A stretch of DNA of 64,000 bases, taken from contig WNYE01000009.1 of assembly GCA_021396245.1 (NCBI GenBank), positions 496,001 through 560,000 of the forward strand, given 5' to 3'. Under the pieces are notes generated by a model. It did not search any database. It was not told the DNA's origin and saw only the letters and a list, made by a program, of their open reading frames with translations. This DNA comes from Sporothrix humicola. Taxonomy: Eukaryota; Ascomycota; Sordariomycetes; Ophiostomatales; Ophiostomataceae. Shown in pieces: positions 11,336-24,300 of this stretch. The translations under genes were made by a program, and so were the position numbers. Numbering within the stretch: position 1 is the stretch's first letter; each line of letters starts with the position of its first letter.

Positions 11336-14300
11336 GGTCGCGGATTGTGTGTGTGAATGGCTGTGTTTGGTTGTGCTCTGTTTGGCCTGTTTGCTCGCCT
11401 CGTGCCCTCACGAAAGAAGGAACGGGACGTCGAGTTGGCTGTAAATAACGCCAAGGAGTGAAGTGCGTATTTGTCGCAATTGGAGAAAACTCGAAGGAAA
11501 TCGAGAGATGCGGAGAACGTCAGGGAGAAAGGAAGGGAGAGTCGATGGTAAGGCAGTATCTCAAGGATATACGAGAGAAAAGCGGCAGATATTGGAGAAA
11601 GACGAACAGATGGAAAGGTCGATTCGAGTCGATGACGGGGTGCTTGTCAAGACGGAGTGAAATGTCGAGAATGGGATAAAGCGAGGGAGGAGAAAAGTAG
11701 CAGCAAACAAGTGAGGTCAGAAGTGTTTTGCTTGTAGCTCAATGCTTTGTACTTTTGGGCGTCAGATGGGCAATCGATCTAGCACCGTATCTTGAAAGGA
11801 GGAGTTCGTCGTGGAATGCGAAATTTCGAACGGAAAATGAAAAAGAATGGGTATGTTATCGGCAGAGTTGCAGTGTAAGAAGATGGGACTTGCGATTCTT
11901 TGGGTTTCTGTATCGTCTTCCTGCAAGAGAGAAATAATGTAAGTCGAAAGTACGGAGAATGGTAGCGGGAAATGGTAGTGGAGGGTTGGTCGGTCTGTTG
12001 GGAGCAGCAAGAAGGTGGGATAGACTGAGGAAAGAAGCAAGAACGCAAAAGAGGGGCTAAAGTACTCCCAAGACAAGGGCGCTCACTGGCTCTTGATTGG
12101 ACCTGCTGACAAGCCCCTCCTTTGGCTGGTCGTGCCTTCCCCTTGGTCCTGGTGTTAGGTGTGAGGGTGCCTTGTGATTTTTCTCCCCTTTTTCAACGCC
12201 GCTTAGTCACGTGTTGCTAGTGCGCTGACCTTTATGTGTTTGGCAGTGTGTTTGACAGTGTCTTGTCAGGTCAAAGACACCGGCGAAAAAGACGAAAGAC
12301 AATGGAGTGATTGTGGCCGCAGTTGAAAGAGAAGCCGGACGATGGACGTTTTAGCCAGGACGGATTGGGAAGGATCTGTCTGTGTGTTGTGTTTCTTTTT
12401 GTTTCGTTTCTTTGGATCTGTGAAAGTGTAAAGTGGTTTATGTCTTTCCTGCACACCGGTGTCTCGAATTGAATGGGATCATGCAGATTTTATATTGACT
12501 ACTCAAAACATGCATGTTCGTCTTCTGTCTTTTTTTTCTGCATCTTGTTTTGTTTTGTTATGTGGCGACTGGTAGTCGTCCATAGTGACGGGTGCCAAAG
12601 TGTTCATGGCAATCAGCAGTGTTAATGCTCTGCGCACTTGCCTATATCAGAGATCATGGGGGCAATAGCGCAGCGCGCATCTTAAGTGGTTGCATGCCAT
12701 CGGCAGCCTGAAGAAAAGCGGGGTTCCGGCAACCAAACAGCTTGGGTCCAGCCCAGATCTTCATGCACTAGGGGAGCAAAACACACGCTCCGCGCACTGT
12801 AACTGCTTCCCCAGCAACGGCTATCGACGCTGTAAAACAGCGCTACACACTTTGAAAATACACAGAATCCAGACAAGGATATCCAACCAGTCCATGTTCA
12901 CGGCATTGCATCCAGGACGCGTTGCAGGGGCATCTCCATTTTTGTGACGTACGTCGTCTGCCCGAGAGGAGAAGACCCAGATGAAATGTGAGTCACTAAA
13001 CCGTTGTGTAGCAATTTGTGTAAGGCCAACAATGATGGATATGTTTTGTATCAGGATTGTGGAAGATGCATGCCAGCCCAAAAGGCAAGTCTATCCGCGG
13101 GCTTCACAAAAACGACTGTTTCACGTGTTGCTCGAAAAGGCATCCGTTTGCGACTGCCAAGTTGGGTGTATTTATAAAGGCCACCAAGTTGTGGCGTGAT
13201 CTGGTAATATGCCGTCGGCTGCCGATTGATAAAGATGGCGACTAATTAGTATGAAGGCACTGCTTTGTGTGCCTCGGCATCCTTTTGGCGAGTATCTGGG
13301 TCTGTAATCGAAGGGGAAGGCTTTAAAGAGGTAGAAACAGCAAAAATGAGGACTGCTTGTCTCTTGTAGATAATACCTCATAATAGAATATTACTTAACA
13401 TGGGACTATTACAAAACTCGGTGTGTTTCCTGGAAAGACCATCCGTATGGCCTGCATCGCACCTGCCCAAGTGCTCACGATATCAAATTCAACAAACGCA
13501 TTGCAGGCCACAGAAAGGTTCATCATATTCGACCTTTATTCGTGACCTCACAGTGTCCTTTCCTCCATGGACACAATAATTCTGGGTGTGTTCCCTTGAA
13601 CACATGGTGGCCCTTTATAGTCCGTGACGAGAGTGAAGTAGCTGTAACTAGATTTCTACATCTCCTGTGTGTAAAACGCAGCTGGTCACCGAGGGCAGAT
13701 AATGTAATATTCACCATAGATGTGAGAGCAAAATACAAATAAAAGTACCGCCCTATCACTATGCCGCTCTTTCCTCAGGGCTAGAGAGATATATCGTGTC
13801 TATTGCTGTGTCGCTCCTTCCTTTTGAAACTTTCTCCAGCTTCTTTCCCAAATAGGTAATTTCTGGTAGCCCAGACAGAACGCGGCCTTATGTTTTGTTT
13901 TGATTCTCAGTGGCAAGAACGCCTCGACTCCCTCTTTTTGCGTCACTTTTCGCGTTCTCAAATTTGAGAGCCTTTGTGATTTCGCTTGACCGTCTCCCTG
14001 TCGACCGACTCCCACCTGCACCTCTCTTCTCTATAAAACATCCCTCCTCTACCACTCCAAAGCTACATATTTTCTTCCCGTTCCTCTCATCTCGCTCACG
14101 ACAACCGTCTGAAGCCACGCTGACAAGCATCACGCAACTGTTTCTTCAACAGCTCCAGCCTCGTCCGACCACCACATGGTCGTCAGTACCTCATTGTCCC
14201 TAATATCTCACCGTCGCCTAGGATCCTGTATAGTCGTCTCCCTCCTGGCGGTAGATCAGCTCGCCTCGTCTGAGTGACATCTTACTGACAGACAATCTAG

Positions 14301-14352
14301 ACAAGCATCCTCACCTCGACTCCTTCTCTATCAACATCGAACCTCGATCACG
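11336..14352. other. Divergent intergenic region between the endosulfine and orphan genes
   Basis: About 3 kb with no supportable gene. On the endosulfine side there are an inverted CCAAT (12095-12100) and CCCCT elements at 12114-12118 and 12185-12189. From about 13.9 kb the + strand is rich in C and T and forms the promoter or leader of the orphan gene at 14353. Short open frames in both strands show no family resemblance. Confidence 0.5.
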
Positions 14353-17062
14353 ATGGATGCCGACACGGGCCCCGCTCCCACTAGGGAGTCCGTCCTTTTG
14401 GCGATGAGAGTCAGTCTCTCCAGTGTTTACATCAGCCTCACCCCCATATCTCGCCAACCCCCACAAGGCACATATGCTAACATACACAGAGTGATCTGGG
14501 CATGACCCGGGTCGATGATCTCGAGCTGGAGAATGGTCGTCGTGGCCAGACCATTCGCACCGGCATGGCGAGTGCTGTGATTACTGCCCAGGCTCCTGCT
14601 CCTCCGAGACAGGTCTTGCCCGTCGCCAACAAGTGGAAAAGTATGTTTCTAATTTTTGTGCCTCTTCCTGCCATTGCATATTTATTACAGAGCTGACTTG
14701 TCCTAGCTGCCATCAAATCGGGTGCGTTCGACGACGATGATGCGGAGGCTGTTAAGGGCCTCGACAGGATCGGCAGCGGCAGACTGCACGCCTTGAACGC
14801 AGGTCCCACGATGCCCGCCCAGAACTTTCCTGACCATAGACGCCCCCCTCCTGGCCTCCCTCCCCCGGGCTTTGAACAGGGCCCTCAGTTTGGCCAGCGG
14901 CGCGCACGCCCAATCTCGATCGGCCCAATCACCGAATTTGGGCGCCAGGATGCTCGCTTCTCCGACATGCATTCGGGCGGAACTCCCGGCGCCAGACAGC
15001 ATAGGTACCGCATCCTCAGCAATACAATGCACCTTTCGAGATTTAATGGAGAGTTAACCTAATCTGACACGCTGATAGTTCTTCTGTTTCGCTCCATTTC
15101 CCGTCCAAGCCAGCTCACACCCCTATGGGCTTTGGAAATGTCAACAATGGCGTGCCAGGTCGTCATGTTGCCAACTCTCCCACACCGCAGCGCGTTAGAC
15201 CAGGTCGGCCCCTCGTTCTCCCTGAGCCACCTATGCCGGAGACACCAAAGGTCCAACGGCCCAAGGATCCCGAGCCAGCTGGCTTTGTCTACAAGGAGGA
15301 CATCCGTGTTGCAGATAGACTGGCAAAGGGAGTTGGTGCCGTGTACTTGGTTGCTCCGTCTGACTCAAACCCTGGGACATTCCACATCTACTTGGAAGGC
15401 TCCAAGTATCTTGAGTACCCAATTGTGAGCATGTACAACTACATGACTACCTCGACCGATCTTTGTCCACAGTTCAAGGACGCTGATGGTGTCTCTACTA
15501 CCACAACGCGGCTTGTCTTCGGCAACCAGGATAAGATTATCAAGTTCATGACCGAGCTCAGAGCCTTGAAAGCACGGCAGCCTGAGCCTGCTGTCAAATC
15601 ATCCGTTAAGCCTGCTGCCCCAGCCACACCCATGAAGCCTACTGAAAGCTTCTCTGATTCTTCATCTCAGCCTGCACCGCCCGTGCAAGACAAGAACGAA
15701 ATCACGAAGACTCCAAGCAAGCCAGAGAAGGATTTGCCAGTTCGCGCTGCCGCACCCCGTTCAGAAACCAGCGTCCGGGATGACTATGAGGTAAAACCGG
15801 CTTTCGAGAGACCTGTTCCATCCTGCGACATGGTTCTTGACTATGGTAACGATGACTGCGACAAGGCATTCAGTCTCGTTGACCTGTCACAGCCAGCAGA
15901 AGCAGGTGCATCCCGGACCAAGAATCGGTTATCGGTGATGTCTACCTACGCCTCGGATCTCGGTTCTCTACAGTCGTCTCATTTTGTCACGTCCGAAGCG
16001 TCCTCTGAGCCTGGCAATGTTACTCAGGATTCGGAGGAATCGAACTCTCGCAAAATAGAGACCGCTACAGTTCCAGTCAAGGAGCCGGCGGGGCCTGTTG
16101 CAAAGCCTGCCATGGAGCCTGTTTCCCACTCTGTTAACAACTCAATCACTGCCACGCACCCGGATCATCCGCAGAAGTCTTCGGATGTGGCTCCCGTTGA
16201 GGACAACAAAGTTCTCCGGAGTGACACCACTGGCACGACCGACTCAACGGTCACAATGCAGAGTCTCCAGGCGTCTCTGCTTGAAATTCTGCCCAAGTTT
16301 GAGGTCATGAACCAGATACTGGCTAATGTCGATGAGTCAAAGAGAGAGGCTGCTGCTAAGTCTGTCTATGCAAACCTTCAAGGCAGCCTTGGCAACATGA
16401 ATGGGGTCCAGCTCTCATCAGCTGAACGACTTCTGAAGGCTCTCATCGCGACATCCAAGACAAAGCCCACTGCCCCAATGGTCGCTGATACTGTGTGTTC
16501 CCTGAGATATGATCGCAAGGAGATGAAGAATCTCAGAGAGCGTGCCGTATCTCCCCCAGAAGCACTCTTCAAGCTTGACTTCCTGCCGAAGACTTCTAAT
16601 CGCAGTGCTCAGAAGACGGTTTTCACTCCACAACAGCGCTCACGCGCATCCACCTGCGCGACGGATGCCTCAAAGTCAACCTTGAAGCCAACGGCGGAGA
16701 CCTTTCAACCCAGCCCACCGCCCAAAATTCGGCCTTCTGTGCCCGCCACTTCGGCTCCGGAAGTACCGGTTTCACAGCCTGTGATGCCACCGCCACCGAC
16801 AACCCAGGTCGTTTCAGCACCGGTGGCACCAGCTTCAAAATCCGAGGTTGTCTCACCAACTGCGCTCAGCGACGTTTCTAAGTCTTCAATTTCGACCAAC
16901 CTGGAGTCGTTGACTGCTCGTATGTCCCGCCTCTCTATTCCGGACGCTCATCCCAAACCCGCCACGAAGGGTCTGCAAGGTTCCCGATGGGCGGCATCAT
17001 CCAAGGCCACTGTTCGTGCCGAGAATGCCAACCGTTTTATGGGTATCGCCATTCCCCAGTAG
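14353..17062 (+). CDS. Orphan fungal protein of 829 aa with a compact central domain and disordered flanks
   Basis: I do not recognise this gene. The model is 14353-14409, 14490-14640, 14707-15004 and 15079-17062; all junctions keep one frame, which supports it. For intron 2, the first AG (14690) is skipped because only TAG at 14706 keeps the frame. A folded-looking block at about residues 236-335 (FVYKEDIRVADRLAKGVGAV ... EYPIVSMYNYMTT) is followed by a long Ser/Thr/Pro-rich stretch. A helical block follows (about residues 565-630), then YDRKEMKNLRERA at Tyr646, and a Pro/Val/Ser-rich tail that ends in basic, conserved-looking residues (GSRWAA, NRFMGIAIPQ). No membrane segment or signal peptide is evident. 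The Tyr646 motif faintly recalls the YxxxxL eIF4E-binding helix. Poly-A signal-like AATAAA lies near 17584. Confidence 0.8.
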
Positions 17063-17822
17063 CTTTTCTTCGTGTTTTTTTTTCTTCTTATTTTTTCTTT
17101 GTCCACTCACCCCGGGCCACTGCCCGTCGATATTTTAACATTCTTGACTTTCAGCTGCTGATCAAGATGTCAAGACAAAATTTCAGATAGAATCGACGAC
17201 AATGCCCTGCTTCTTTTATACAACGTTGTTGCAGCGGTGGCCTTCATTGCCGGAGCGTTGCTTTCGCCAATTACTCTCGCCATCTCCGTCGTGTGCACTG
17301 CTATCGCCCATGCGCACGACTTACTATTGTTGTCTTTTTTTCTTGTATTTCCTTTCATCTTTGTTTATCTCTGTCTTTATGTATAATCCCCAGACGTATC
17401 GGGGAAATGGGCAAGAGGAAAGCAAGATAGTTGTGGAGGAAAAGAAAATGGCTTTAGGAAAGAGGGAGGAACTTGGGATCATGCCAGTAGTTTCTGATCT
17501 GTCACGGAAGGGACGAGATGACAAACGCTGGCTTGCTATTGTGGTCCTTAGTATGCGCTTTGTTGAGTAGCCCCGATAACTTCAATAAAAACAGATGGGG
17601 ATAAGCGTGCCTTTTCAGAACTCGATATGCATCAAATGTACAATGTAAAAGACGTTACACGTCACCAGCCTTCTTTAATTTTGTACGTAACTACATAACG
17701 GTAAATAGCAAACCCAAAGCCCAGAAACGGAACAAACAATAGCGTGCCAGCAAAAAGCAGGGGAATCAATAGTACACCAGGGAACACATCCGAGGAAGAA
17801 AGACAGCAAAAAAATAAAGGCA
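17063..17822. other. Convergent intergenic region
   Basis: The 3' flanks of the orphan gene (+) and gamma-tubulin gene (-). An AATAAA at about 17584 could be the polyadenylation signal of the orphan transcript. No coding or RNA gene is seen. Confidence 0.55.
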
Positions 17823-19474
17823 TCACCGGTCCCTTGGATCCTCAGCAGCGGCAGCCTTTTCGTGTGGTGCACTGAGGTAGTCTCCCTCTTCGGCCGCCTC
17901 GTACTCGCCAATGAGATCCGTCACGACTTCTCGTGCCTCGTCGAACTCGCTCAGGTTGTCCGAGAAAGGTGCCGTTTTCTTGTACGCATCGATGAAGGCG
18001 TTGCGTTTCCGCATACCGTCGTATTGCCGAACAATACGCTTGAAGAGCTGGAGCGATGTTAGTAAATAGGTTATACGGTAAAGTAGAAAAGGGGCATCCT
18101 GAAAACATACTGTCGCTATACTCGTGTGGTTGGCCAGCATCAGGCCGCTCACGCGGTGGCTCATTGGCACATACGGACTCCGCTTTGTCAGTGCCACCTG
18201 GATACTTGCTGGGCCCCATGGAATAAATGTCGCCAACCGCCGCTCGCGGATGCGCAGCAAACTCTTGTGCACGTCCGTCGGGTCCACCTCGCCCTGGATG
18301 ACGTTGAGGATCGAGATGTAACAGCTCTTGCGGCCGGCCTTGCCACCGGGACCGGGTGCTGTCGACACCATGCGGTTCTTTGGCTGCAGCAGACGGCGCA
18401 TGACGTCGAGCACCGTGGTCTTGCGCACCGTCTTTGCCTGCTCGACCTGGTCGCCAGTAAAGGGAGTGTAGGCGGTCATGAGGAAGTGGGAGCGTGGTGT
18501 CGGGATCAGCGAGGCGAGGATGCTGACGAGGTCGTTGTGCATGTAGCTGGGATAACGGAGTGTGGTTGTGCTGGCAGACATGACAGTCGAGACCTGGGGC
18601 TGTTAGTAACTGATCAAAGATATGTCGCTCATGTCTCTTCCATCTTACCAGTTGGTTTGTCTGCTGGAAGGAGGGTTCTTGGACGTGCAGACGGTCGGCG
18701 GCAATATGAGAGAGCGCGCCGTTGTCAAGAACCACCACGGAGTCGGCGTTTTGGACGAGTCGCCGCATGGCCAGGACACTGTTGTAAGGATGCACAACGA
18801 CGTCACCGGCCGCAGTTGTGTCGGGGAACACGGAGTATGTCTGGATGACCTTTTTCGGGAACCGGTCGTTGAGCCGCTCGAGTAGGAAGGAACCCAGGCC
18901 GGACCCTGTGCCACCGGCAATCGAGTGCAGCAGCATAAAGCCTTCCAAGCTGTCGCTGCCGTCGGCCTCACGGTCAATCATCTCCATAATCTCTTCGTGC
19001 ACCTGCTCGCCTGTCTGGTAGCCGTCACCCCAATTGTTGCCGGCGCCGATGCCGTTCTTGCCGACGTAAAAGTTCTCGGGGTTGTAGATATTCTTGTACG
19101 GTCCTGTCTGGATGCTGTTGATCACACGGGGCTCCAGGTCGATCAGAATGGCCCGAGGGATGTATCGTGTGTCGTCGCTCTGGTAGTAAAAGACGTCTTT
19201 GCGGTCGCCGCCCTCAGTCGCAAACTCCTCGAGGTTGCCATCTTGGCTGATGCCGTGCTCCTGGCAGAGCTGCTGCCAGAACTGACTGCCGACTGTTCAA
19301 ACATGGTTAGAATCATGAGCATTGGAGGGGGGAAGGGCATAGCGAAAACATACTGCTGTTGCCGCACTGGCCGGCCTGGATGGTGATAATTTCTCTGTCA
19401 AATAAATATTGTCAGTAACGCCAATGCTCGTGTAAGTAACTCGTGAAAACCACCATTATCGCCTACCTAGGCAT
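17823..19474 (-). CDS. Gamma-tubulin
   Basis: The minus-strand exons 19474-19467, 19394-19354, 19292-18649, 18593-18111 and 18047-17823 join to 466 aa. They reproduce a normal gamma-tubulin: MPREIITIQAGQCGNSIGSQ at the N-terminus, NSIQTGPYKNIYNPENFYVG, the GTP-binding loop AGGTGSGLGSF, and NRMVSTAPGPGGKAGRKSC. The first exon holds only 8 coding bases and the second only 41, so the start cannot be found from open frames alone. The extra Glu/Ala/Asp-rich tail of about 25 residues is usual for fungal gamma-tubulins. The protein nucleates microtubules at spindle pole bodies as part of the gamma-tubulin complex. It diverges from the phospholipase D gene. Confidence 0.97.
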
Positions 19475-21355
19475 CTTGAGTCACAAAAATATCGCTGTCG
19501 TCAAAAGCCAGATCAATTGTTGTGAGGCTGTGATTTTACGGCCCTTGCGCTGAAAATGGGTAACCAACAGGACACAGCACGACGCGTCGTTTGGCGGTGA
19601 CAGCGGGAAAGCGCGTTAACGACCCCGCTATTTACTATTTACTCCCAGCCGTGTTCCCCTTTTTGATATCATCACGTGACCATATCCTTCTTATCGTACT
19701 TTTTGTACAACATACACCCCCTGGTCAAGAACCGATAACACATCGAGGTGTGTTTCAGGATGACGGCTCAGATAGAATGACGTTTTGTCGTAGCCGTAGG
19801 ATGCCGAGTCCAGACTGGTCACATCTCTGGCAACGTGCAATTGTGTGACAGCCTTGTCGTCCAATGTGACGCTTCAAAGTTGATCCTGTGATTTTTCGTT
19901 TCTGTGATAGTCTTATTCACCTTCCAGGTTCCCAGCTCTCTTAATGCCAATTCTCGCGTAGGCTACCCAAAGAGGTCGGGGGCTGCAGAACGTGCCTGTG
20001 CAAGACACATCCATTGCTTGTCACAAAACAAGACATTGAGGGATTATCGCCGTGCAACGCGCATTAGGGGCAAAATAGCCTTATTAGAATGCGCTGTAAC
20101 GCGCTGTGATTCCGCATCGTGGTTGTTTCCTCTTTAATGCGCATTGGGCACCCGAAAGCGCCTTCCTCGAGCAATCATATTTCGTCGAATCGACGGGATC
20201 AAATAGCGATTTGAGATCTGCGGTGAGGGAAGGAGCGCTCCCAGGCGCTACTGCCTGTATTAGTGCAACTTTAGCTGTTCTGGAAACATATCAGCACGCC
20301 GCACCAGCCTTCTGGTCGTGCACCAAAGCAGGCCGGTCCAGGCGTTCAGTCAGCCTATCAGGGTGCGCTAATCGCTGCACTTAGTGAGTGGGTTGACATC
20401 ACCAGTGGGGCCCGCCTAATTTCCTCCAGTAAATGAGAGTGCCGCTAGGCACAGTCGGTCGCGGGAGCAGCAGGCACGAAAAAGGGAGAGAGCACACAAG
20501 AAAACGAAAAGCCCAAGCAAAAGGCAAGACCAGTCAACAGCACTTGCCCCAACGAGTCCACAACCTCCTTTCCATCATCGAGCTCGTATCCCCTTTCGAA
20601 AGGAGTTTCGAAGCTGTTTCTTTATCACCATCTCTCCGAACTGCTGTTCTCGCCCTCCCGACGATCGCCATTGGACTCGAGAAGCCCTGTAACTGCACGG
20701 TGGTGTCACTCCTCGACTCGACCAGAGCTCCCTACCAAACCAACCTTTCATCGCATCACCCCCCAATTCCAACGGACGAAGCAAAGCTCCAAAATTGGAA
20801 CAAAAACAACTCCGAACTCGGTACAAAGAGCTTCTTTTGTCGTACACCGCCAAACACTGGACGGCAAAGCAGAGTCGGGACGACTAACGGCTGCCACGTT
20901 TTGGCATTTGACAGATCACCAGCGCTGAGGTCCATCCTCGTCGACACGGTCGACCGGCCACAGCTCGAAGCAGAACGCGACTCTTCTTGTTTATATATCT
21001 CTCGCCAAGTCGAAAGCCTCAATCACTCCGAATTGCAACATCTTCTTGGCAACGCCGCATGGCCGCGAGAGTCCTGCAGGTGCTAGTGTAGACGTGGCCA
21101 GGCTGCCCTACGGTATGCGCGACCCATCGATGGTCCTTGGCGGGCTTCCATCGTCCCATCCTGCCCAGTGCTTCAAGCTCATTGAGGGTGTCTTTCCCTC
21201 GCCACACCCCTTGTTTCTGAAGCTGCATCTCTCCCTTTTATTTATATTGCATTCCTCGTTTCCTGGCAGCTCGTTTCTAACCGTTCGTCTCCCTTGTTGC
21301 ACAGGCCGGCCGTTTGAGTGCCACGACTGAAACCTCCTGCCAACTTCGCGTCAGG
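19475..21355. promoter_or_regulatory. Divergent promoter region of gamma-tubulin and phospholipase D
   Basis: A 1.9-kb spacer. A 217-codon open frame at 20433-21086 lies in the probable phospholipase D leader; its translation is unlike any family and I regard it as chance or an upstream ORF. A pyrimidine tract ending TTGCACAG at about 21298-21305 could be the acceptor of an intron in the leader. Confidence 0.45.
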
Positions 21356-24300
21356 ATGTCAGCAATCACCGAAGATGGCTCCCGACCGCCAGTGAGCAAC
21401 CGTGCCAGCGAGGCTTCTATCCTGGGGCCGGCACCATCGAATCTCGACAAAGATTTACCACCAATACCCGAATCTGCCTCTGCTGCACCCAAGGCGGCGG
21501 CTGCAACAACAGCAGGAAACGGATCGGCTCTTGCTCCCCCGGCAAGCGGTCTCGACTCCGACCAAGTGTCACCAGCAACTTCTCTACCAGATCGAACCCT
21601 CAACACACAACAAGAAGCAGAGGACTACCTCAATGCGGGCCGACCACACGACAACTATGCTACGACAGGTGCAGATACTCAACCAGACCACGAGACTGGC
21701 ATGGCACAAGCTCTGGGTACCCAACGCATATTAGTAGACGGCGGTGAGGGTCACGAGGGCTTTGTCGAGTCACCGCCAACAACACCTGGCCCTAGACGTC
21801 GGCGAAGTGTACAATTTTCCCAGTCGGACGTCGTTATCGACCCCGAGCCGGCTGGAGGCTCGCATCAACGACAAAGCTCATGGGACCCAGCAAACCCATC
21901 TAGATCAAGGCAGATTATGTCCCGACTAAAAGCTTTGGCTGTTCAAGGCGGCCTTCCCGCACCAAGAACGCCCGGCTCCGGCACCCAGGATGGCGCCTCT
22001 CCGTCCCCCGCAAGCTCACCAACTGTAGCTCGCGGCAGCCGACTCGCACACAGCCTTAACGAGAACGACAGCGACGCCGAGGCCGATGCAGATGCTGATG
22101 CGGAGGAAACAGCCGACGAAGGAGCGGCTGATGGAACCGGCACGCCTCGGCCTAGGAGACGCAAGAGACGCATGTATATCCGCCCACGACGAGAAGCACA
22201 TGCAGCCGGCCCATCCGTCGCAGCTACTTCCAACGGTGTGTCGACCGCGCCAAACTCACCGCTTCCCCCTAGCCGCCTACGAAACATGCCTCTACAGCGC
22301 CGATCGACTATGCCTGAGCAATCCGACCACCGCGGTGGCCTATCCGAGGGCGAGGGCCGTGACCATCTTAACCGCCAACATGGATGGCGCCGTGGCAGCT
22401 CTTGGGTCGGCCGCAGCGAAGAGCATGATGGTACACCCGGCCCATCCTCTGGCCGTGCCGTTGGCCATATTCGACGCATGACCGTCTTTGGCGGCGGAGT
22501 CTCGGACGGCGATGCTATGACACCTCGCCGTGCCTTCTTCGCCGATGGCCGCGCGACAACCTACGGTGTACAGAAATGGAGGCAGATGAAGAGTGCCCTC
22601 AAGCTGTACCGGCAAAAGAGGGACGATGGCTTCGACTATATGAAGTCGGCTGAGCTGATGGCCGAGCTGCGAGCCGGTGCACCTGCTGTGCTGATGCTTG
22701 CCAGCATGATCCAGCGTGACGAGCACGGAAATAAGCGGATTCCAGTGCTGCTTGAGCAAGTCAAGCTGAAAATTCGGGACAGCACGCCGGTTCAAGACGG
22801 CGACAGCGAGCGCCATTGGCTGTTCACCATTGACCTTGAATACGGCAGCGGACCTAGCAGAATGAAGTGGACCATCAAGCGTACCATTGGCGAGATTCTG
22901 GAGATGCACTGGAAGTACAAACTGACTCGCAACGACAAGTACCTCCACACGCCACAAATTGGTGCACGTCCGAAGCAGCCCAAATTCCCCGTCTCTGCTT
23001 TCCCCTATGTCCGTGGTCTTCGCGGCATAAAGCTGGATGACGAAGAAGACGCTGCCAGTGTCCACAGCGACGAAGGTGCCAACGAAGGAGGTGCCCATGA
23101 TGGTAACGCGACGGCCGGCGAGGCGACTGCTGGTGAAGGCACAGCGACCGACGCAGAAGGCCCCAGCGGCCGTATGAACTACCGCCGGAAGAAGTCTCGC
23201 ATCGGCGTCTTAGGCGGCATCACCCGGCGCCAGTCGGGGCAGGTCAACCCTGACGGCACTCCGGTAGCAGGCGATCTTCTAGACGAGGCTGCGCAGAGAC
23301 GCAAATACGTCGAGCGCCAACAACGAATGCTCGAAAAATACCTCAATGAAATGGTGCACTGGCTCATATTTCGGGCTGACAGTAACCGTCTCTGCCGGTT
23401 CCTTGAGCTATCTGCACTGGGCGTGCGCCTTGCTGCCGAAGGTAGCTATCATGGCAAAGAGTGTTTCCTCCATATTCAATCCTCCAAGGGCATCGATTTC
23501 CGCCGGGTCTTGACGCCTGGTAAGGTTATTGAGCGCCACAGCCGCAAGTGGTTCCTTGTGCGTCAGAGCTACATTGTCTGTGTTGAGTCGCCTGAAAACA
23601 TGAACATCTACGACGTCTATCTGATCGACCCCAAATTCCTAATCATCTCCAAGAGCAAGCGCAAGCAGCAGCAGCTCGCTAATGGCAAGAGCACAGCTGC
23701 CGCTGGGCTTGAAATGTCGACCAGCAAGAACCGCCTCAAGCACCATACCCTCACCCTCCTCACCTCAGAGCGCAAGGTCAAACTATGGGCGCGTAACCAG
23801 CACCTCATCGGCCAGTTTGAGGAGTCTATCGTGGACATGCTTAAGCAGACCCCGTGGCATCGCCGCAACCGCTTCGACAGCTTTGCTCCCGTCCGCACTG
23901 GTGTCTTTGCTCAGTGGCTCGTCGACGGCCGTGATTACATGTGGAACGTGTCCCGTGCCATTGCCATGGCCAAGGACGTCATCTACATCCACGATTGGTG
24001 GCTCAGTCCGGAGTTGTATATGCGCCGACCCGCCTGTATCAGCCAAAAATGGCGTCTCGACCGTCTATTGCAGCGCAAGGCTGCCGAGGGTGTCAAGATC
24101 TTTGTCATCATCTACCGCAACGTTGAGGCTGCCATCCCCATCGACTCGGAGTATACCAAGTTCTCACTCCTGAACTTGCACCCCAACATCTTCGTGCAGC
24201 GGTCGCCAAACCAGTTCAAGAAGAACCAGTTTTTCTTTGCTCACCACGAGAAGATTTGCGTCGTGGACCATGATGTGGCCTTTGTTGGCGGCATTGATCT

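Noticed and set aside
20433..21086. 217-codon open frame upstream of phospholipase D
   Set aside because: Lies in the probable leader, no conserved motifs, no coding-type codon bias; at most an upstream ORF.
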